DNA of 64,000 nt, taken from Sphingopyxis alaskensis RB2256. GTDB lineage: Bacteria > Pseudomonadota > Alphaproteobacteria > Sphingomonadales > Sphingomonadaceae. A program made the position numbers and the translations under genes. The notes under the pieces are model-generated. The model had not been told where the DNA came from. It was given only the letters and a program-made list of their open reading frames with translations, and ran no database searches. The DNA is taken from assembly GCF_000013985.1 (NCBI RefSeq), contig NC_008048.1, positions 1,054,001 to 1,118,000 of the forward strand, written 5' to 3'. Shown here piece after piece: positions 19,289 to 27,852 of the stretch (positions within the stretch are counted from its first letter, which is position 1; every line of letters starts with the position of its first letter).

Positions 19289-20218
19289 CTATTTCTTCAG
19301 CCCGATTTCGCGCAGGCGTTCCTGCAGATAATCGTCGGCGGTGATCGGTGTCGGGTAGAGGTCGGGGTGATCGGCGTCGATGCAGTTGTCCAGCGTCTCG
19401 ATCAGATAGTCCGAACGGAAATGCAGGAAGAAGGGCATCGAATAGCGCGCGACGCCGGCGCGGCCTTCGTCGGGGTTGCGGACGCGGTGCGTCGTCGAGG
19501 GGAGGCGGTTGTTCGTCAGCCGCTGAAGCATGTCGCCGACATTGACCGCCATCGCGCCCGGCGGCGGCGAAACGGGAAGCCAACTGCCGTCCTTGTCGAG
19601 AATCTCGAGCCCCGCTTCCTCGGCGCCGAGCAGGAGGGTGATGGTGTTGATGTCCTCATGCGCTTCGGCGCGGATGCCTTTGGCGGGCGCCTCGACCGGC
19701 GGATAGTGAAGCAGGCGCATGACGCTGTTGCCGTCCTTCACCGTGTCATCGAAGAAATCGGGGGCGAGGCCGAGATAGCGTGCGATGCCCGACAAAAGCT
19801 GGCCGCCCACCCGGTCGAACTCGGCAAACAGCCTCTCAAAAACGGCGCGAAACCCTTCGATCTCTGCCGGCCAGACATTGTTCGGCTGTTGCGCGGCAAG
19901 CGGGTGGCCGGGCGGCAGGTCGCGCCCGACATGCCAGAACTCTTTCAGGTCGACCTCTTTCGCGCCCTTGGCGATTTCGGTTCCGAAGGGTGTGTAGCCG
20001 CGCGCGCCGCCGCCGCCGGGGATATGATAGGCACGCTTGACTGCTTCCGGCAGCGCGAAAAACGCCTTGGCCTTGGTCCAGGCCTCGTCGATCAGCGTGA
20101 GGTCAATGCCGTGATCGGTGATCATCGCAAAGCCGAAGCGTTCGAACGATCCTCCGAAATCACGGGCAAACCGGTCGGCGGAAAGGGCCAGGGAAATGAC
20201 GGGGACGGCAGCGGTCAT
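19289..20218 (-). CDS. Isopenicillin-N-synthase-family 2-oxoglutarate/Fe(II) oxygenase
   Basis: A 309-residue non-haem iron dioxygenase. The N-terminal DIOX_N domain starts at VPVISLALSADRF. The Fe(II) facial triad is seen as His and Asp in EAHEDINTITLLLG and the distal His in STTHRVRNP, with the 2-oxoglutarate-binding Arg in RYSMPFFLH. The substrate is unknown; bacterial members are often annotated as flavonol-synthase-like. ATG 20218 is preferred over the TTG at 20239. It is divergent from the EVE gene. Confidence 0.9.
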   Translation of the reverse strand: MTAAVPVISLALSADRFARDFGGSFERFGFAMITDHGIDLTLIDEAWTKAKAFFALPEAVKRAYHIPGGGGARGYTPFGTEIAKGAKEVDLKEFWHVGRDLPPGHPLAAQQPNNVWPAEIEGFRAVFERLFAEFDRVGGQLLSGIARYLGLAPDFFDDTVKDGNSVMRLLHYPPVEAPAKGIRAEAHEDINTITLLLGAEEAGLEILDKDGSWLPVSPPPGAMAVNVGDMLQRLTNNRLPSTTHRVRNPDEGRAGVARYSMPFFLHFRSDYLIETLDNCIDADHPDLYPTPITADDYLQERLREIGLKK

Positions 20219-20349
20219 GCAATGAAATCCATTTGACAAGGGGCGGCGCCAGGCGGCGCGTCATGACTCGCGATTTAGGCGCTGCGACGCGCGGGTTAAA
20301 GGGAAAAAGGCGGTTTCGCCGCGCGCGCGCCTAAGCTAAGTGCCCGCGC

Positions 20350-20775
20350 ATGGGCAAACAATATTGGCTGATGAAATCCGAACCCGACGCCTATGCGTGG
20401 GGCCAGCTCGTCAAGGACGGCACGGGCATCTGGGACGGGGTGCGCAATCACACCGCGAAACTGAATTTGATGGCAATGAAGAAGGGCGACGAAGCGCTTT
20501 TTTATCACAGCAATATCGGCAAGGAATGCGTCGGGATTATGGAGATCACCGAAGAGAGCTTCCCCGACCCGACCGCCGAGGAAGGATCACCGTGGGTGGT
20601 GGTGCGCGTTGCGCCCGTGCGCGCGCTGACGCACCCGGTGACGCTGGCGGCGATCAAGGCCGAGCCGCGACTGGCCGACATGGACCTGATCCGCCAGTCG
20701 CGCCTGTCGGTCGGACGCGTGACGCCGACCGAATGGCAGCTGATTTTGAAGATGTCGGAGACGGCGGCGGGCTGA
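20350..20775 (+). CDS. EVE domain-containing protein
   Basis: A 141-residue single-domain protein of the EVE/PUA-like fold, opening with YWLMKSEPDAYAW and containing WDGVRNHTAKLNL. The family includes human THYN1. EVE domains bind modified bases or RNA in several systems, but stand-alone bacterial proteins like this one have no assigned role. It is cytoplasmic. The gene is followed by a short gap and a converging PilZ gene. Confidence 0.92.
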   Translation: MGKQYWLMKSEPDAYAWGQLVKDGTGIWDGVRNHTAKLNLMAMKKGDEALFYHSNIGKECVGIMEITEESFPDPTAEEGSPWVVVRVAPVRALTHPVTLAAIKAEPRLADMDLIRQSRLSVGRVTPTEWQLILKMSETAAG

Positions 20776-20813
20776 ACATCCTGCCGATGATCGCGTCATC
20801 GAACGCACAGAAA

Positions 20814-21143
20814 TCAGCGCAGGTTGATCTGCAGATGTTTCGCGACCGACGGGTGGAGCGGGTGGACGAACTCACAGCCGTAATTATTGCCGTCGGCGCG
20901 GCGCACGACGGCTTCGAGCGGCTGGAGACCGGGCAGACTCACCCAGATATGCTTGCCGATCTGCGGCCGGAAAAAAGTGACCATGCGAAAACCGGTCGAC
21001 GACAGGTCGAACAGTTCGACGTCGAAGGGATTGAGCCCCGGCTCGCGATAGCGCGCCCGGCCGCGGACCGGCGCGCGCTCGGCGCCGCGTGCCCTTTGGG
21101 GCGCCGATCCGATTTCGATGCTGCTATATTCCAACACGGCCAT
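20814..21143 (-). CDS. PilZ domain protein
   Basis: A 109-residue protein in which nearly the whole chain is one PilZ domain. The c-di-GMP-binding elements are an Arg cluster (APVRGRARYRE) and DLSSTGFRM, matching the D/N-x-S-x-x-G motif. Such small PilZ proteins are c-di-GMP effectors, commonly for motility or polysaccharide. ATG 21143 is preferred; an in-frame extension to 21239 is poor in family features. A 109-bp inverted-repeat element lies upstream of the start and may affect expression. Confidence 0.8.
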   Translation of the reverse strand: MAVLEYSSIEIGSAPQRARGAERAPVRGRARYREPGLNPFDVELFDLSSTGFRMVTFFRPQIGKHIWVSLPGLQPLEAVVRRADGNNYGCEFVHPLHPSVAKHLQINLR

Positions 21144-21253
21144 GATCCCCGTTTGTCGCTGTCTGACAGGCAGGATAGGTCTGCGTTGGTTACCCCGAAA
21201 TGAAGCCATATGGTAAAGGCTTGCGCGCTGCTGTTCCATAATGGGTCGGAACC

Positions 21254-21370
21254 CTAGTTGTAGGCTTTCAGGAGGTTGTTCATCCGGTCATTCCTCCAGC
21301 GCTGACGTTTCGCGACATCAGTCTGGCCCGGTCAGACCGGATGAACAACCTCCTGAAAGCCTACATCTAG
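21254..21370. mobile_element. Small inverted-repeat element (MITE-like, 109 bp) flanked by CTAG
   Basis: Two perfect 31-bp arms (21259-21289 and 21335-21365, beginning TGTAGGCTTTCAGGAGG) surround a 45-bp centre. Identical CTAG tetranucleotides flank the element (21254-21257 and 21367-21370), as for a 4-bp target duplication. The right CTAG includes the TAG stop codon of arfB. The element encodes nothing. The CTAG target is the same as for the IS5-family element at 32507. No transposase with these ends is in the window, so mobilisation by an IS is inferred. Confidence 0.7.
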
Positions 21371-21768
21371 TCGGACGGTCGCACGCGACCGCGCCCCGCC
21401 TTGACCGCGCTTCGCGCCTTTTTGCCATCGACGCGCCGCGCCTTTGCCGCCTTGCTCGGCCTGGTCTTGATGCGGCGTTCGGGGCGGACGAGCGCGGCGT
21501 CGATCAGTTCGGACAGGCGCGCGCGCGCATCGGCGCGGTTCGCCTCCTGCGTTCGGAAGCGACGCGCGAGGATGACGAGTTCGCCGTCCGCGGTGAGCCT
21601 GCTGCCCGCGAGCGCCTTGAGACGGCGGAAGGCATCGGGAGGCAGGCCGAGCGCGTAGACATTGACGCGGAGCTGGCACGCGGTCGCGACCTTGTTGACA
21701 TTCTGGCCACCCGGCCCCGACCCCGCGAGGAACTTTTCGCGGATCGCCTGTTCGGGCAGCTCAGCCAC
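21367..21768 (-). CDS. arfB: Alternative ribosome-rescue factor / peptidyl-tRNA hydrolase ArfB
   Basis: A 133-residue release-factor-like protein. The catalytic GGQ is at residues 20-22 in GSGPGGQNVNK. The C-terminus is a basic, Lys/Arg/Ala-rich tail (KAAKARRVDGKKARSAVKAG) that in ArfB threads the empty mRNA channel of stalled ribosomes. The GTG start at 21768 overlaps the rluA-family stop by 8 bp, so the two are co-translated. Its TAG stop lies inside the CTAG that borders a small inverted-repeat element. Confidence 0.92.
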   Translation of the reverse strand: MAELPEQAIREKFLAGSGPGGQNVNKVATACQLRVNVYALGLPPDAFRRLKALAGSRLTADGELVILARRFRTQEANRADARARLSELIDAALVRPERRIKTRPSKAAKARRVDGKKARSAVKAGRGRVRPSD

Positions 21769-22444
21769 GGGTCGGCGCGGCTCCCTCGGGCGGCTGGAAT
21801 CCCATTGCCGCGAAAGCCTCCGGAAAGGGCGCCTCGGCAATGATTGGCGGCTTGACGTCACGGCTGACGACCAGCCGTTCGGCGTGAAGCAATGTGCGCC
21901 CCTTCGCGCCGCCGCGGCCATAGACGGGGTCGCCCGCGAGTGGAAAGCCAAGCCCCTCGATCGCGTGGACGCGAAGCTGGTGGGTGCGGCCGGTTTCGGG
22001 GCGGAAGCGCAGCAGCGCGCGGCCATCGGCGACCGCGAGTTTTTCCCAGTGCGAGATCGAGGGTTTTCCAGCGGGGTCAACGACCATCCGCCAGCCCGCT
22101 TCGGCGGTCGAGGTCTTGGCGAGCGGCAGGTCGATCGTGCCGCCATCGTCGGCGGGGACACCGTCGATGATCGCGAGATATTGTTTTTCGACCTCGCGGT
22201 TTTCAAAGGCGCGGGTGAAACGGCCGTGCGCCTTGGGATTGCGGGCGAGTAGCAGACAGCCCGAAGTGTCGCGATCGAGCCGGTGCACGGGCAGCGGCCA
22301 GCGCTTGAAACCGAAGCGCAGCAAATCGAGATGGTTCTCGATGCTGAGGCTGCCGTCACGCGGGGCATCGACCGGAAGGCCGGCGGGCTTGTCGATGACG
22401 AGGGCTTCGCCATCGAGGAAGAGGACGCGATCGGAGAGAAGCAT
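21761..22444 (-). CDS. RluA-family RNA pseudouridine synthase
   Basis: A 227-residue single-domain pseudouridine synthase without an S4 domain. The catalytic Asp57 is in HRLDRDTSGCLLLA. Further family motifs are PAGLPVDAPRDG and RTHQLRVHA. It is the short RluA/TruC-like form; the target U in rRNA or tRNA cannot be told from sequence alone. It is 8 bp overlapped with arfB. Confidence 0.9.
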   Translation of the reverse strand: MLLSDRVLFLDGEALVIDKPAGLPVDAPRDGSLSIENHLDLLRFGFKRWPLPVHRLDRDTSGCLLLARNPKAHGRFTRAFENREVEKQYLAIIDGVPADDGGTIDLPLAKTSTAEAGWRMVVDPAGKPSISHWEKLAVADGRALLRFRPETGRTHQLRVHAIEGLGFPLAGDPVYGRGGAKGRTLLHAERLVVSRDVKPPIIAEAPFPEAFAAMGFQPPEGAAPTRG

Positions 22445-22497
22445 GGCGCGCTATAGGCCGTGCGGCGCGCGGGCGGAAGCCCCAAGCGAGTGCGCGC

Positions 22498-23640
22498 TCA
22501 GCGCTTCATGCACTGGCGCGCGTCGTCGCGCTTATATTCGCTGCAATTCCACAGCGCCTTTTCGAATCCCGCCTTGTCGTCGCGGAGGTAGGAGAAGCTC
22601 ATCGCCGCGCGCTGCGTGTCGGTCATCGCATCGCTGTCGGGCTTCAGCACCGGATTGGTCCAGCCCATGAATTTGCAATAGGGCTGGTCGCCACAGAGGC
22701 GCAGCGCGGTGGCGACGAAGCTTTCGGGCGCGGCGCGGCGGTCGAGCTGGATATAGATGGTGTCGCGGCCCGCCGCCGCACCCATGCCCGGCACGATGCG
22801 CGCCGCGCCGACCGCGGCGTTGGCATCGACGGCCGCCATGTCGGCACGCAGGCCGAGCGCGAGCGCGTGGAGCGGCGAAATGGCGGCGAGTTTGGCGACC
22901 GGCCCGTCGCCGCCTGACACCGCGCCGCGAAAGGCGCCCGGCGTGCCCCAATAGCCCGGCCAGCGGAAAAAGAGGTGCGTATCGACAATCGCGATCTTTT
23001 CCAGGCTGTCGCTCCAATAGGGGCGCACCCAGTCGGTGTGATAATGGGTCGCGAGCCCGACCGCTGGATAGGTGCCGCCCGACAGCATCAGGTCTGCATT
23101 GCTCCGCGCGCGCTGCCACGCGGCGTCCGAATAGCGGCGCGCGAGTGCGCCGTCGCAGGTGAAGGTGAACTGGCAGCCGGTTGCGCGTTCGGAACCCTGG
23201 AACACCACGCCGCAGATCGATTTCGGGAAGGCGGGGTGGCGCGCACGGTTAAGCACAACCTGGCCCACCGCCTGCTGTCCGCGCGCATTGTCTCCCGCCT
23301 CGTAAAGCATCGCGGCGGCGAGGCAGTCGCGCGCGCGGGCACGGGCATCGCCGTTCCCGGCGTAGACGAAGGGGGGCGGGGCCGCGAAGCCCCTGGTAAT
23401 GATGTCGATTTCGGCGTTCTGGGCGCGCGCGTCCGCCGCGGTAAGCGGTGCGAGCACCATTGGCGGCGCTTCAGGGACGACATCGGCGGGCGGCGCGACC
23501 GGCTGAGGACGCAGGGAGCGCGGGACGCTGTCGCCGCTCGCTTGGAGGACACCGCCGATCGCAAGCATCGCGAGCAGGACGAACAGCCAGCCCGTCCAGT
23601 CGTGCCGCCGCCGCGCCGGCTGATCGCTTGCAGCGCCCAT
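22498..23640 (-). CDS. SleB-type cell wall hydrolase with N-terminal membrane anchor
   Basis: A 380-residue protein. One membrane segment is at residues about 17-34 (WLFVLLAMLAIGGVLQ), followed by a Pro-rich linker. The hydrolase_2/SleB domain (residues about 105-215) has the conserved LAAAMLYEAGDNARGQQAVGQ with the likely catalytic Glu, then ICGVVFQGSE and CQFTFTCDG. Such enzymes cleave peptidoglycan as lytic transglycosylases. The C-terminal 150 residues are less conserved. It is probably anchored in the inner membrane with the enzyme in the periplasm. Confidence 0.88.
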   Translation of the reverse strand: MGAASDQPARRRHDWTGWLFVLLAMLAIGGVLQASGDSVPRSLRPQPVAPPADVVPEAPPMVLAPLTAADARAQNAEIDIITRGFAAPPPFVYAGNGDARARARDCLAAAMLYEAGDNARGQQAVGQVVLNRARHPAFPKSICGVVFQGSERATGCQFTFTCDGALARRYSDAAWQRARSNADLMLSGGTYPAVGLATHYHTDWVRPYWSDSLEKIAIVDTHLFFRWPGYWGTPGAFRGAVSGGDGPVAKLAAISPLHALALGLRADMAAVDANAAVGAARIVPGMGAAAGRDTIYIQLDRRAAPESFVATALRLCGDQPYCKFMGWTNPVLKPDSDAMTDTQRAAMSFSYLRDDKAGFEKALWNCSEYKRDDARQCMKR

Positions 23641-23649
23641 GGCGGAAGG

Positions 23650-24570
23650 TCAGATTTCGGGCAGGAAGTCGGGCACCGACAGATAACGCTCGCCGGTGTC
23701 GTAGTTGAAACCGAGTACGCGGCTGCCCGGCGGCAGTTCGGCGAGCTTCTGCGCGATCGCGGCGAGCGTGGCGCCCGACGAGATGCCGACGAGCATCCCT
23801 TCCTCGGTCGCGGCGCGGCGTGCCATGTCCTTTGCGGCGGAAGCATCGACCTTGATGACGCCGTCGAGCAGGTCGGTGTGGAGGTTGCGCGGGATGAAGC
23901 CGGCACCGATACCCTGGATCGGGTGCGGCGCGGGCTGGCCGCCCGAAATGACCGGTGAGGCTTCGGGTTCGACCGCGAAGACCTTGAGGTTCGGCCAATG
24001 CTCTTTCAGGAATTGCGCGCAGCCGGTGATATGGCCGCCGGTGCCGACGCCGGTGACGAGCACGTCGATCGGCGTATCCCGGAAATCGGCAAGGATTTCG
24101 GGGCCGGTGGTGCGGATATGGACGTCGATGTTGGCTTCATTTTCGAACTGCTGCGGCATCCAGGCGCCGGGGGTCGTCTCGACGAGTTCGATCGCGCGCT
24201 CGATCGCTCCCTTCATGCCCTTTTCGCGCGGCGTGAGGTCAAAGGTCGCGCCATAGGCAAGCATCAGCCGACGGCGTTCGAGCGACATCGATTCGGGCAT
24301 GACGAGCACGAGCTTGTAGCCCTTGACCGCCGCGGCCATCGCAAGTCCGATGCCGGTATTGCCCGAGGTCGGCTCGACGATCGTTCCGCCTTCCTTCAGG
24401 CTGCCGTCGCGTTCGGCCGCCTCGATCATCGCCAGGCCGATGCGGTCCTTGATCGAGCCGCCGGGGTTGCTGCGTTCCGATTTTACCCAGACTTCGGCGT
24501 CGGGAAAAAGCTTTGCCATGCGAATGTGCGGCGTGTTGCCGATGGTTTCGAGGATGGAATTGGCTTTCAT
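23650..24570 (-). CDS. cysK: Cysteine synthase A (O-acetylserine sulfhydrylase)
   Basis: A 306-residue PLP enzyme making cysteine from O-acetylserine and sulfide. The PLP lysine is Lys41 in [12 protein letters not shown]. The substrate loop is [12 protein letters not shown], and the phosphate-binding motif is [14 protein letters not shown] 24570 overlaps the MFS stop as ATGA, so expression depends on the MFS transcript. This is an unusual operon partner; the MFS may export cysteine or a related compound, but that is speculation. Confidence 0.96.
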   Translation of the reverse strand: MKANSILETIGNTPHIRMAKLFPDAEVWVKSERSNPGGSIKDRIGLAMIEAAERDGSLKEGGTIVEPTSGNTGIGLAMAAAVKGYKLVLVMPESMSLERRRLMLAYGATFDLTPREKGMKGAIERAIELVETTPGAWMPQQFENEANIDVHIRTTGPEILADFRDTPIDVLVTGVGTGGHITGCAQFLKEHWPNLKVFAVEPEASPVISGGQPAPHPIQGIGAGFIPRNLHTDLLDGVIKVDASAAKDMARRAATEEGMLVGISSGATLAAIAQKLAELPPGSRVLGFNYDTGERYLSVPDFLPEI

Positions 24571-25880
24571 GTCGATCCTGCCTTGAATTGAGGTTCAAAG
24601 GTACGCGCGCGGCGCAGTTCGGGAAATATCCACGCCCATAGCGCCGTCACGCCGATCGCGCCAGCACCGCCGATCACCACCGCGCCGACCGGTCCCAGTG
24701 CCGCGGCCATCGCACCCGCGCGCATTTCGCCAAGCTCGTTCGAGGCCGAGATGGCGAGGCCCGATGCGGCGCTGACGCGGCCGCGCATATGGTCTGGCGT
24801 GTTGAGCTGAATCAGCGTGCCGCGCACGAAGACCGAGAACATGTCGGCGGCACCCATGACGACGAGCAGGGCGAGCGAGAGGAGGAGGCTTGTCGAGTAG
24901 CCGAAGGCGACCGTCGTTGCGCCGAACACCGCGACCGCCCACAGCATCTTGACCCCGACATTGTGCTCGATCGGACGGATCGCGAGGCCCACCGCGACCG
25001 CGACCGAACCAAGGGCGACGGCGGCGCGCATCAGTCCGGCGCCCTCCGGCCCCGCGTCCAATATGTCGCGCGCGAAGACGGGAAACATCGCGGTCGCCCC
25101 GGCGAGCAGCACCGCGAACAAATCGAGCGTGATCGTGCCGAGCAGGAAGCGTTCGATCCAGACGAATTGCAGCCCGTCGACCATCTCGCGCAGCGGATGG
25201 CGGCGGACCGCGGCGGGCGGGGGCTGCACCGGGCGCACACGGCTCAGGGTGATGGCCGAGACGGCAAGGAGCACGGCGGCAAAGACATAGACCGACGCAG
25301 GGTGCGCCGCGTAGATGAGCCCGCCCGCAGCCGGGCCGATCACCGATGCCGACTGCCATGCGATGCTGCTCATCGCGATGGCGCGCGGCAGGACCGCGGG
25401 CGGAACGATATTCGGCGCGATCGCGCTCATTGCGGGACCCGAAAAGACGCGCGCGACGCCGTGCAATGCGGCGAGCGCAAAAAGCAGCCAGAGCGTCAGC
25501 CCGTCGACCCAGGTAAACCAGCCCAGCGTTGCGGCGATGAGGAGGTCGATGAGGTTCGAGAAGATCGCGACGCGCCGCCGCTCGAAGCGGTCGGCGGCCC
25601 AGCCGGCGACGGGGGTGAGCAGCGCGAGTGGGACGAACTGGACAAGGCCGAGCAGCCCGAGCTGGAACGACGCCTCCTTGATCGACATGCCATAGTCGGA
25701 GCGCGCGGTGTCGTAGAGTTGGTAACCGATGACGACGACCATCGCGATGGTCGCCATGACCGCAGTGAAACGCGCAAACCAATAATAGCGAAAGTCGGGA
25801 AAGCTGAGCGGCGAGGGGGCGTGGGGCGTCGCTTCCGGCATCACCGGATCTTCGCCTTCGGGGGGAGGGATCGATGCCAT
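24567..25880 (-). CDS. MFS transporter, EntS-like (MFS_3)
   Basis: A 437-residue protein with about twelve hydrophobic segments. The first loop motif [14 protein letters not shown] follows helix 2, as in MFS exporters, and the overall form resembles the MFS_3/enterobactin-exporter group. The N-terminus [19 protein letters not shown] is cytoplasmic. ATG 25880 lies only about 13 bp from the end of a 269-bp inverted-repeat element, so its promoter and leader must come from or through that element. It overlaps cysK. Confidence 0.88.
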   Translation of the reverse strand: MASIPPPEGEDPVMPEATPHAPSPLSFPDFRYYWFARFTAVMATIAMVVVIGYQLYDTARSDYGMSIKEASFQLGLLGLVQFVPLALLTPVAGWAADRFERRRVAIFSNLIDLLIAATLGWFTWVDGLTLWLLFALAALHGVARVFSGPAMSAIAPNIVPPAVLPRAIAMSSIAWQSASVIGPAAGGLIYAAHPASVYVFAAVLLAVSAITLSRVRPVQPPPAAVRRHPLREMVDGLQFVWIERFLLGTITLDLFAVLLAGATAMFPVFARDILDAGPEGAGLMRAAVALGSVAVAVGLAIRPIEHNVGVKMLWAVAVFGATTVAFGYSTSLLLSLALLVVMGAADMFSVFVRGTLIQLNTPDHMRGRVSAASGLAISASNELGEMRAGAMAAALGPVGAVVIGGAGAIGVTALWAWIFPELRRARTFEPQFKAGST

Positions 25881-25893
25881 CGCGCCTGCCCCC

Positions 25894-26162
25894 TAGAGCG
25901 GCGTGCTGTATATCTGACCCACCGGGATTGCGTCAGGAAGCGTCTCGGACTTTGTCGCACTGCTTGTCCGGGCAACCAGCCCGGACTGCACAACGCTCCT
26001 CGCCGAGATGCTTCCTGACGCAACCGCAGGCGGCGGGCCGATCCTGGCCCATCGCAGCGTCGATCGTCGGTCACTATGCGGCAGCATCGCTCCCTCCTCT
26101 CTTCTCGCGCTGGGCCAAATCGGCTCCGTCTCGGTGAATCAGATATACGGCACGCCGCTCTA
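25894..26162. mobile_element. MITE-like 269-bp element with nested hairpin
   Basis: Terminal inverted repeats of about 25 bp (TAGAGCGGCGTGCTGTATAT at 25894 and its near-complement ending 26162, one mismatch over the first 25). Inside is a second inverted repeat with arms 25928-25948 and 26003-26023 (TTGCGTCAGGAAGCG.., one mismatch), itself enclosing a GTCCGGG/CCCGGAC stem. The element has no coding frame. Flanks read CCCTAG and CTAAAC; duplication could be TA or an imperfect CTAR. It fills most of the 352-bp gap before the MFS-cysK operon. Confidence 0.7.
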
Positions 26163-26232
26163 AACGGCTTTTCGCGGCTGTCCAGATGTCAGCGCTGCCA
26201 AGCGTTCGGGCGGAAACCGTCGGATGGCGCGA

Positions 26233-27546
26233 TCAAGCGTCTGGCGCACGAAGGCGGGCGATGAAGAAGCCGTCGAGTCCGCCCGCGTCGGCGATCTGGC
26301 CGGGGAGCGTACGGACGCAGCCGTTGATGTCGGGGGTGATGCCCGTTGCCAGTTCGTCGGGTCGCGCCGCGTCAATCGCCCAGCCGCGATGCGCGTCGAG
26401 AAAGGCCGCGACCTGATCCTCGCCCTCGGCGCGTTCGAGCGAGCAGGTCGCGTAGACGAGTGTGCCGCCGGGTTTGACCCATTTCGCGGCGCGCGCTAGC
26501 AATCCGGCCTGTAACGTTGCCATTTCTTCGATTTGTCGCGGCTCGATGCGGTGGATCACGTCGGGATGGCGGCGGAAAATGCCCGTCGCCGAACAGGGGG
26601 CGTCGAGCAGCACGGCATCGGCCGCGGCATCGGGTTCCCATGTGCGGATGTCGCCTTGCACGATTGTGGCGGCAAGGCCGGTGCGCGTGAGGTTGGCGCG
26701 CAGCCGCTCGAGGCGCCTGGCGCTCGAGTCGACCGCGGTGACCGCCCAGTTGGCGGCGGCGAGCTGCATCGTCTTGCCGCCGGGCGCCGCGCAAAGGTCG
26801 AGAATGGTCCGCCCGGCGCCCGCGCCGAGAAGGCGCGCGGGCAGGCTGGCGGCGAGATCCTGCACCCACCAGCCGCCTTCGGCGAAACCCGGCATCGCCT
26901 CGACCGCCTGCCCGCGCGGAAGGCGGCGGTGGCGCGGTGCGAGGGCGACGGCATCGGGCCATTCGTCGGGGGCGGGTTCGGCAGCGAAGCTGAGGTCGAT
27001 CGGTGGCGGGACGCTCCAGCTTTCGGCGGCGGCTTCGATCATCGTGGCGCCCCATTGCGCGGTCCAGCGCTCTGCCGCGGCGGGCGGCAAGGACGCACGC
27101 GCCGGCAGTTCCCACTTTTCCTTCTGTGCACGCGACAGGATCGCGTGGACAAGACGCCGCGGGCCGCCATCGACGAGGGGAAGCGCAGTCGCGACCACGG
27201 CGTGGCCGGGGCTTTTGAGCACGAGCAACTGCGCGAGTGCGATCCTGAGCACCGCGCGCGATTTGACATCGTCGGGCAACGGCTGCGCGGTCGCGCCGTC
27301 GACCAGCGCGTCGATGTCGGTCATCCAGCGCAGCGCTTCGGACGCGATGGCGACGGCAAAGGCACGGTCGGCGCCGACCAGCCCTTGCGCCGCGGCGTGC
27401 ATTGCAACGTCGAGCGGGTCGCCGCGGCGCACGATCGCGTCGAGCAGGCGCAGCGCGGCGCGGCGCGGCGCGAGGCCCGGCGGATCGGCCTCGCCGCGCG
27501 GTCGCCTCCGGGAGGAACGGCGATCAGCCATGACGGGCCGTGGCAT
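26233..27546 (-). CDS. rsmB: RsmB-type 16S rRNA cytosine-5 methyltransferase with NusB domain
   Basis: A 437-residue enzyme. Residues about 25-150 are a NusB-like RNA-binding domain (RRAALRLLDAIVRRGDPLD). The methyltransferase domain has the SAM loop ILDLCAAPGGKTMQLA, the release Cys318 in DAPCSATGIFRRHPD and the nucleophile Cys368 in YATCSLERAEGE. RsmB methylates C967 of 16S rRNA. ATG 27546 is taken, but ATG 27531 (MADRRSS) is equally possible; neither has a strong ribosome site. It is divergent from the DUF1674 gene. Confidence 0.93.
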   Translation of the reverse strand: MPRPVMADRRSSRRRPRGEADPPGLAPRRAALRLLDAIVRRGDPLDVAMHAAAQGLVGADRAFAVAIASEALRWMTDIDALVDGATAQPLPDDVKSRAVLRIALAQLLVLKSPGHAVVATALPLVDGGPRRLVHAILSRAQKEKWELPARASLPPAAAERWTAQWGATMIEAAAESWSVPPPIDLSFAAEPAPDEWPDAVALAPRHRRLPRGQAVEAMPGFAEGGWWVQDLAASLPARLLGAGAGRTILDLCAAPGGKTMQLAAANWAVTAVDSSARRLERLRANLTRTGLAATIVQGDIRTWEPDAAADAVLLDAPCSATGIFRRHPDVIHRIEPRQIEEMATLQAGLLARAAKWVKPGGTLVYATCSLERAEGEDQVAAFLDAHRGWAIDAARPDELATGITPDINGCVRTLPGQIADAGGLDGFFIARLRAPDA

Positions 27547-27583
27547 GGTTGGCGAGACGCATCAATGATCCTATAGGACGGGC

Positions 27584-27793
27584 ATGACCGACAAGAGCGA
27601 AGAGGCGACCATCGGCGGAACCCCGCGCGCTGTAAAGCGCCCGCCGCATGTAAAGCCGCCCGCAGGCTGGACCAGTAGCCCGGTGCCGCCGCCCGCGCCG
27701 ATCCGTGAGGATCGCGCCGAGGATCAACCCGGCGGTCGCAATCCGGTGCGCTATGGCGATTGGGAATTGAGGGGGATTGCTGTCGATTTCTGA
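27584..27793 (+). CDS. DUF1674 protein, SDHAF4-like succinate dehydrogenase assembly factor
   Basis: A 69-residue protein with a disordered, Pro-rich N-terminus. The conserved C-terminus NPVRYGDWELRGIAVDF ends at the terminal Asp-Phe of the family. In mitochondria and alphaproteobacteria SDHAF4 protects the flavinylated SdhA subunit during assembly. No sdh genes are nearby. The gene is followed by a bidirectional hairpin. Confidence 0.9.
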   Translation: MTDKSEEATIGGTPRAVKRPPHVKPPAGWTSSPVPPPAPIREDRAEDQPGGRNPVRYGDWELRGIAVDF

Positions 27794-27803
27794 CCGACGC
27801 GGG

Positions 27804-27842
27804 AAAAAGCCGCCCCCCGCTTGATGGGGAGGCGGTGTTTTT
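27804..27842. terminator. Bidirectional terminator between DUF1674 and SapC genes
   Basis: A stem of CCGCC with GGCGG plus an internal C-run/G-run pairing with one bulge, bordered by five A on the left and five T on the right. It can end transcripts from both converging genes. Confidence 0.8.
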
Positions 27843-27852
27843 CCGATGAAGC

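Noticed and set aside
20350..20775. EVE-domain gene as part of a defence or modification system
   Set aside because: The protein is a single stand-alone domain and the neighbours are housekeeping genes without restriction or nuclease genes.
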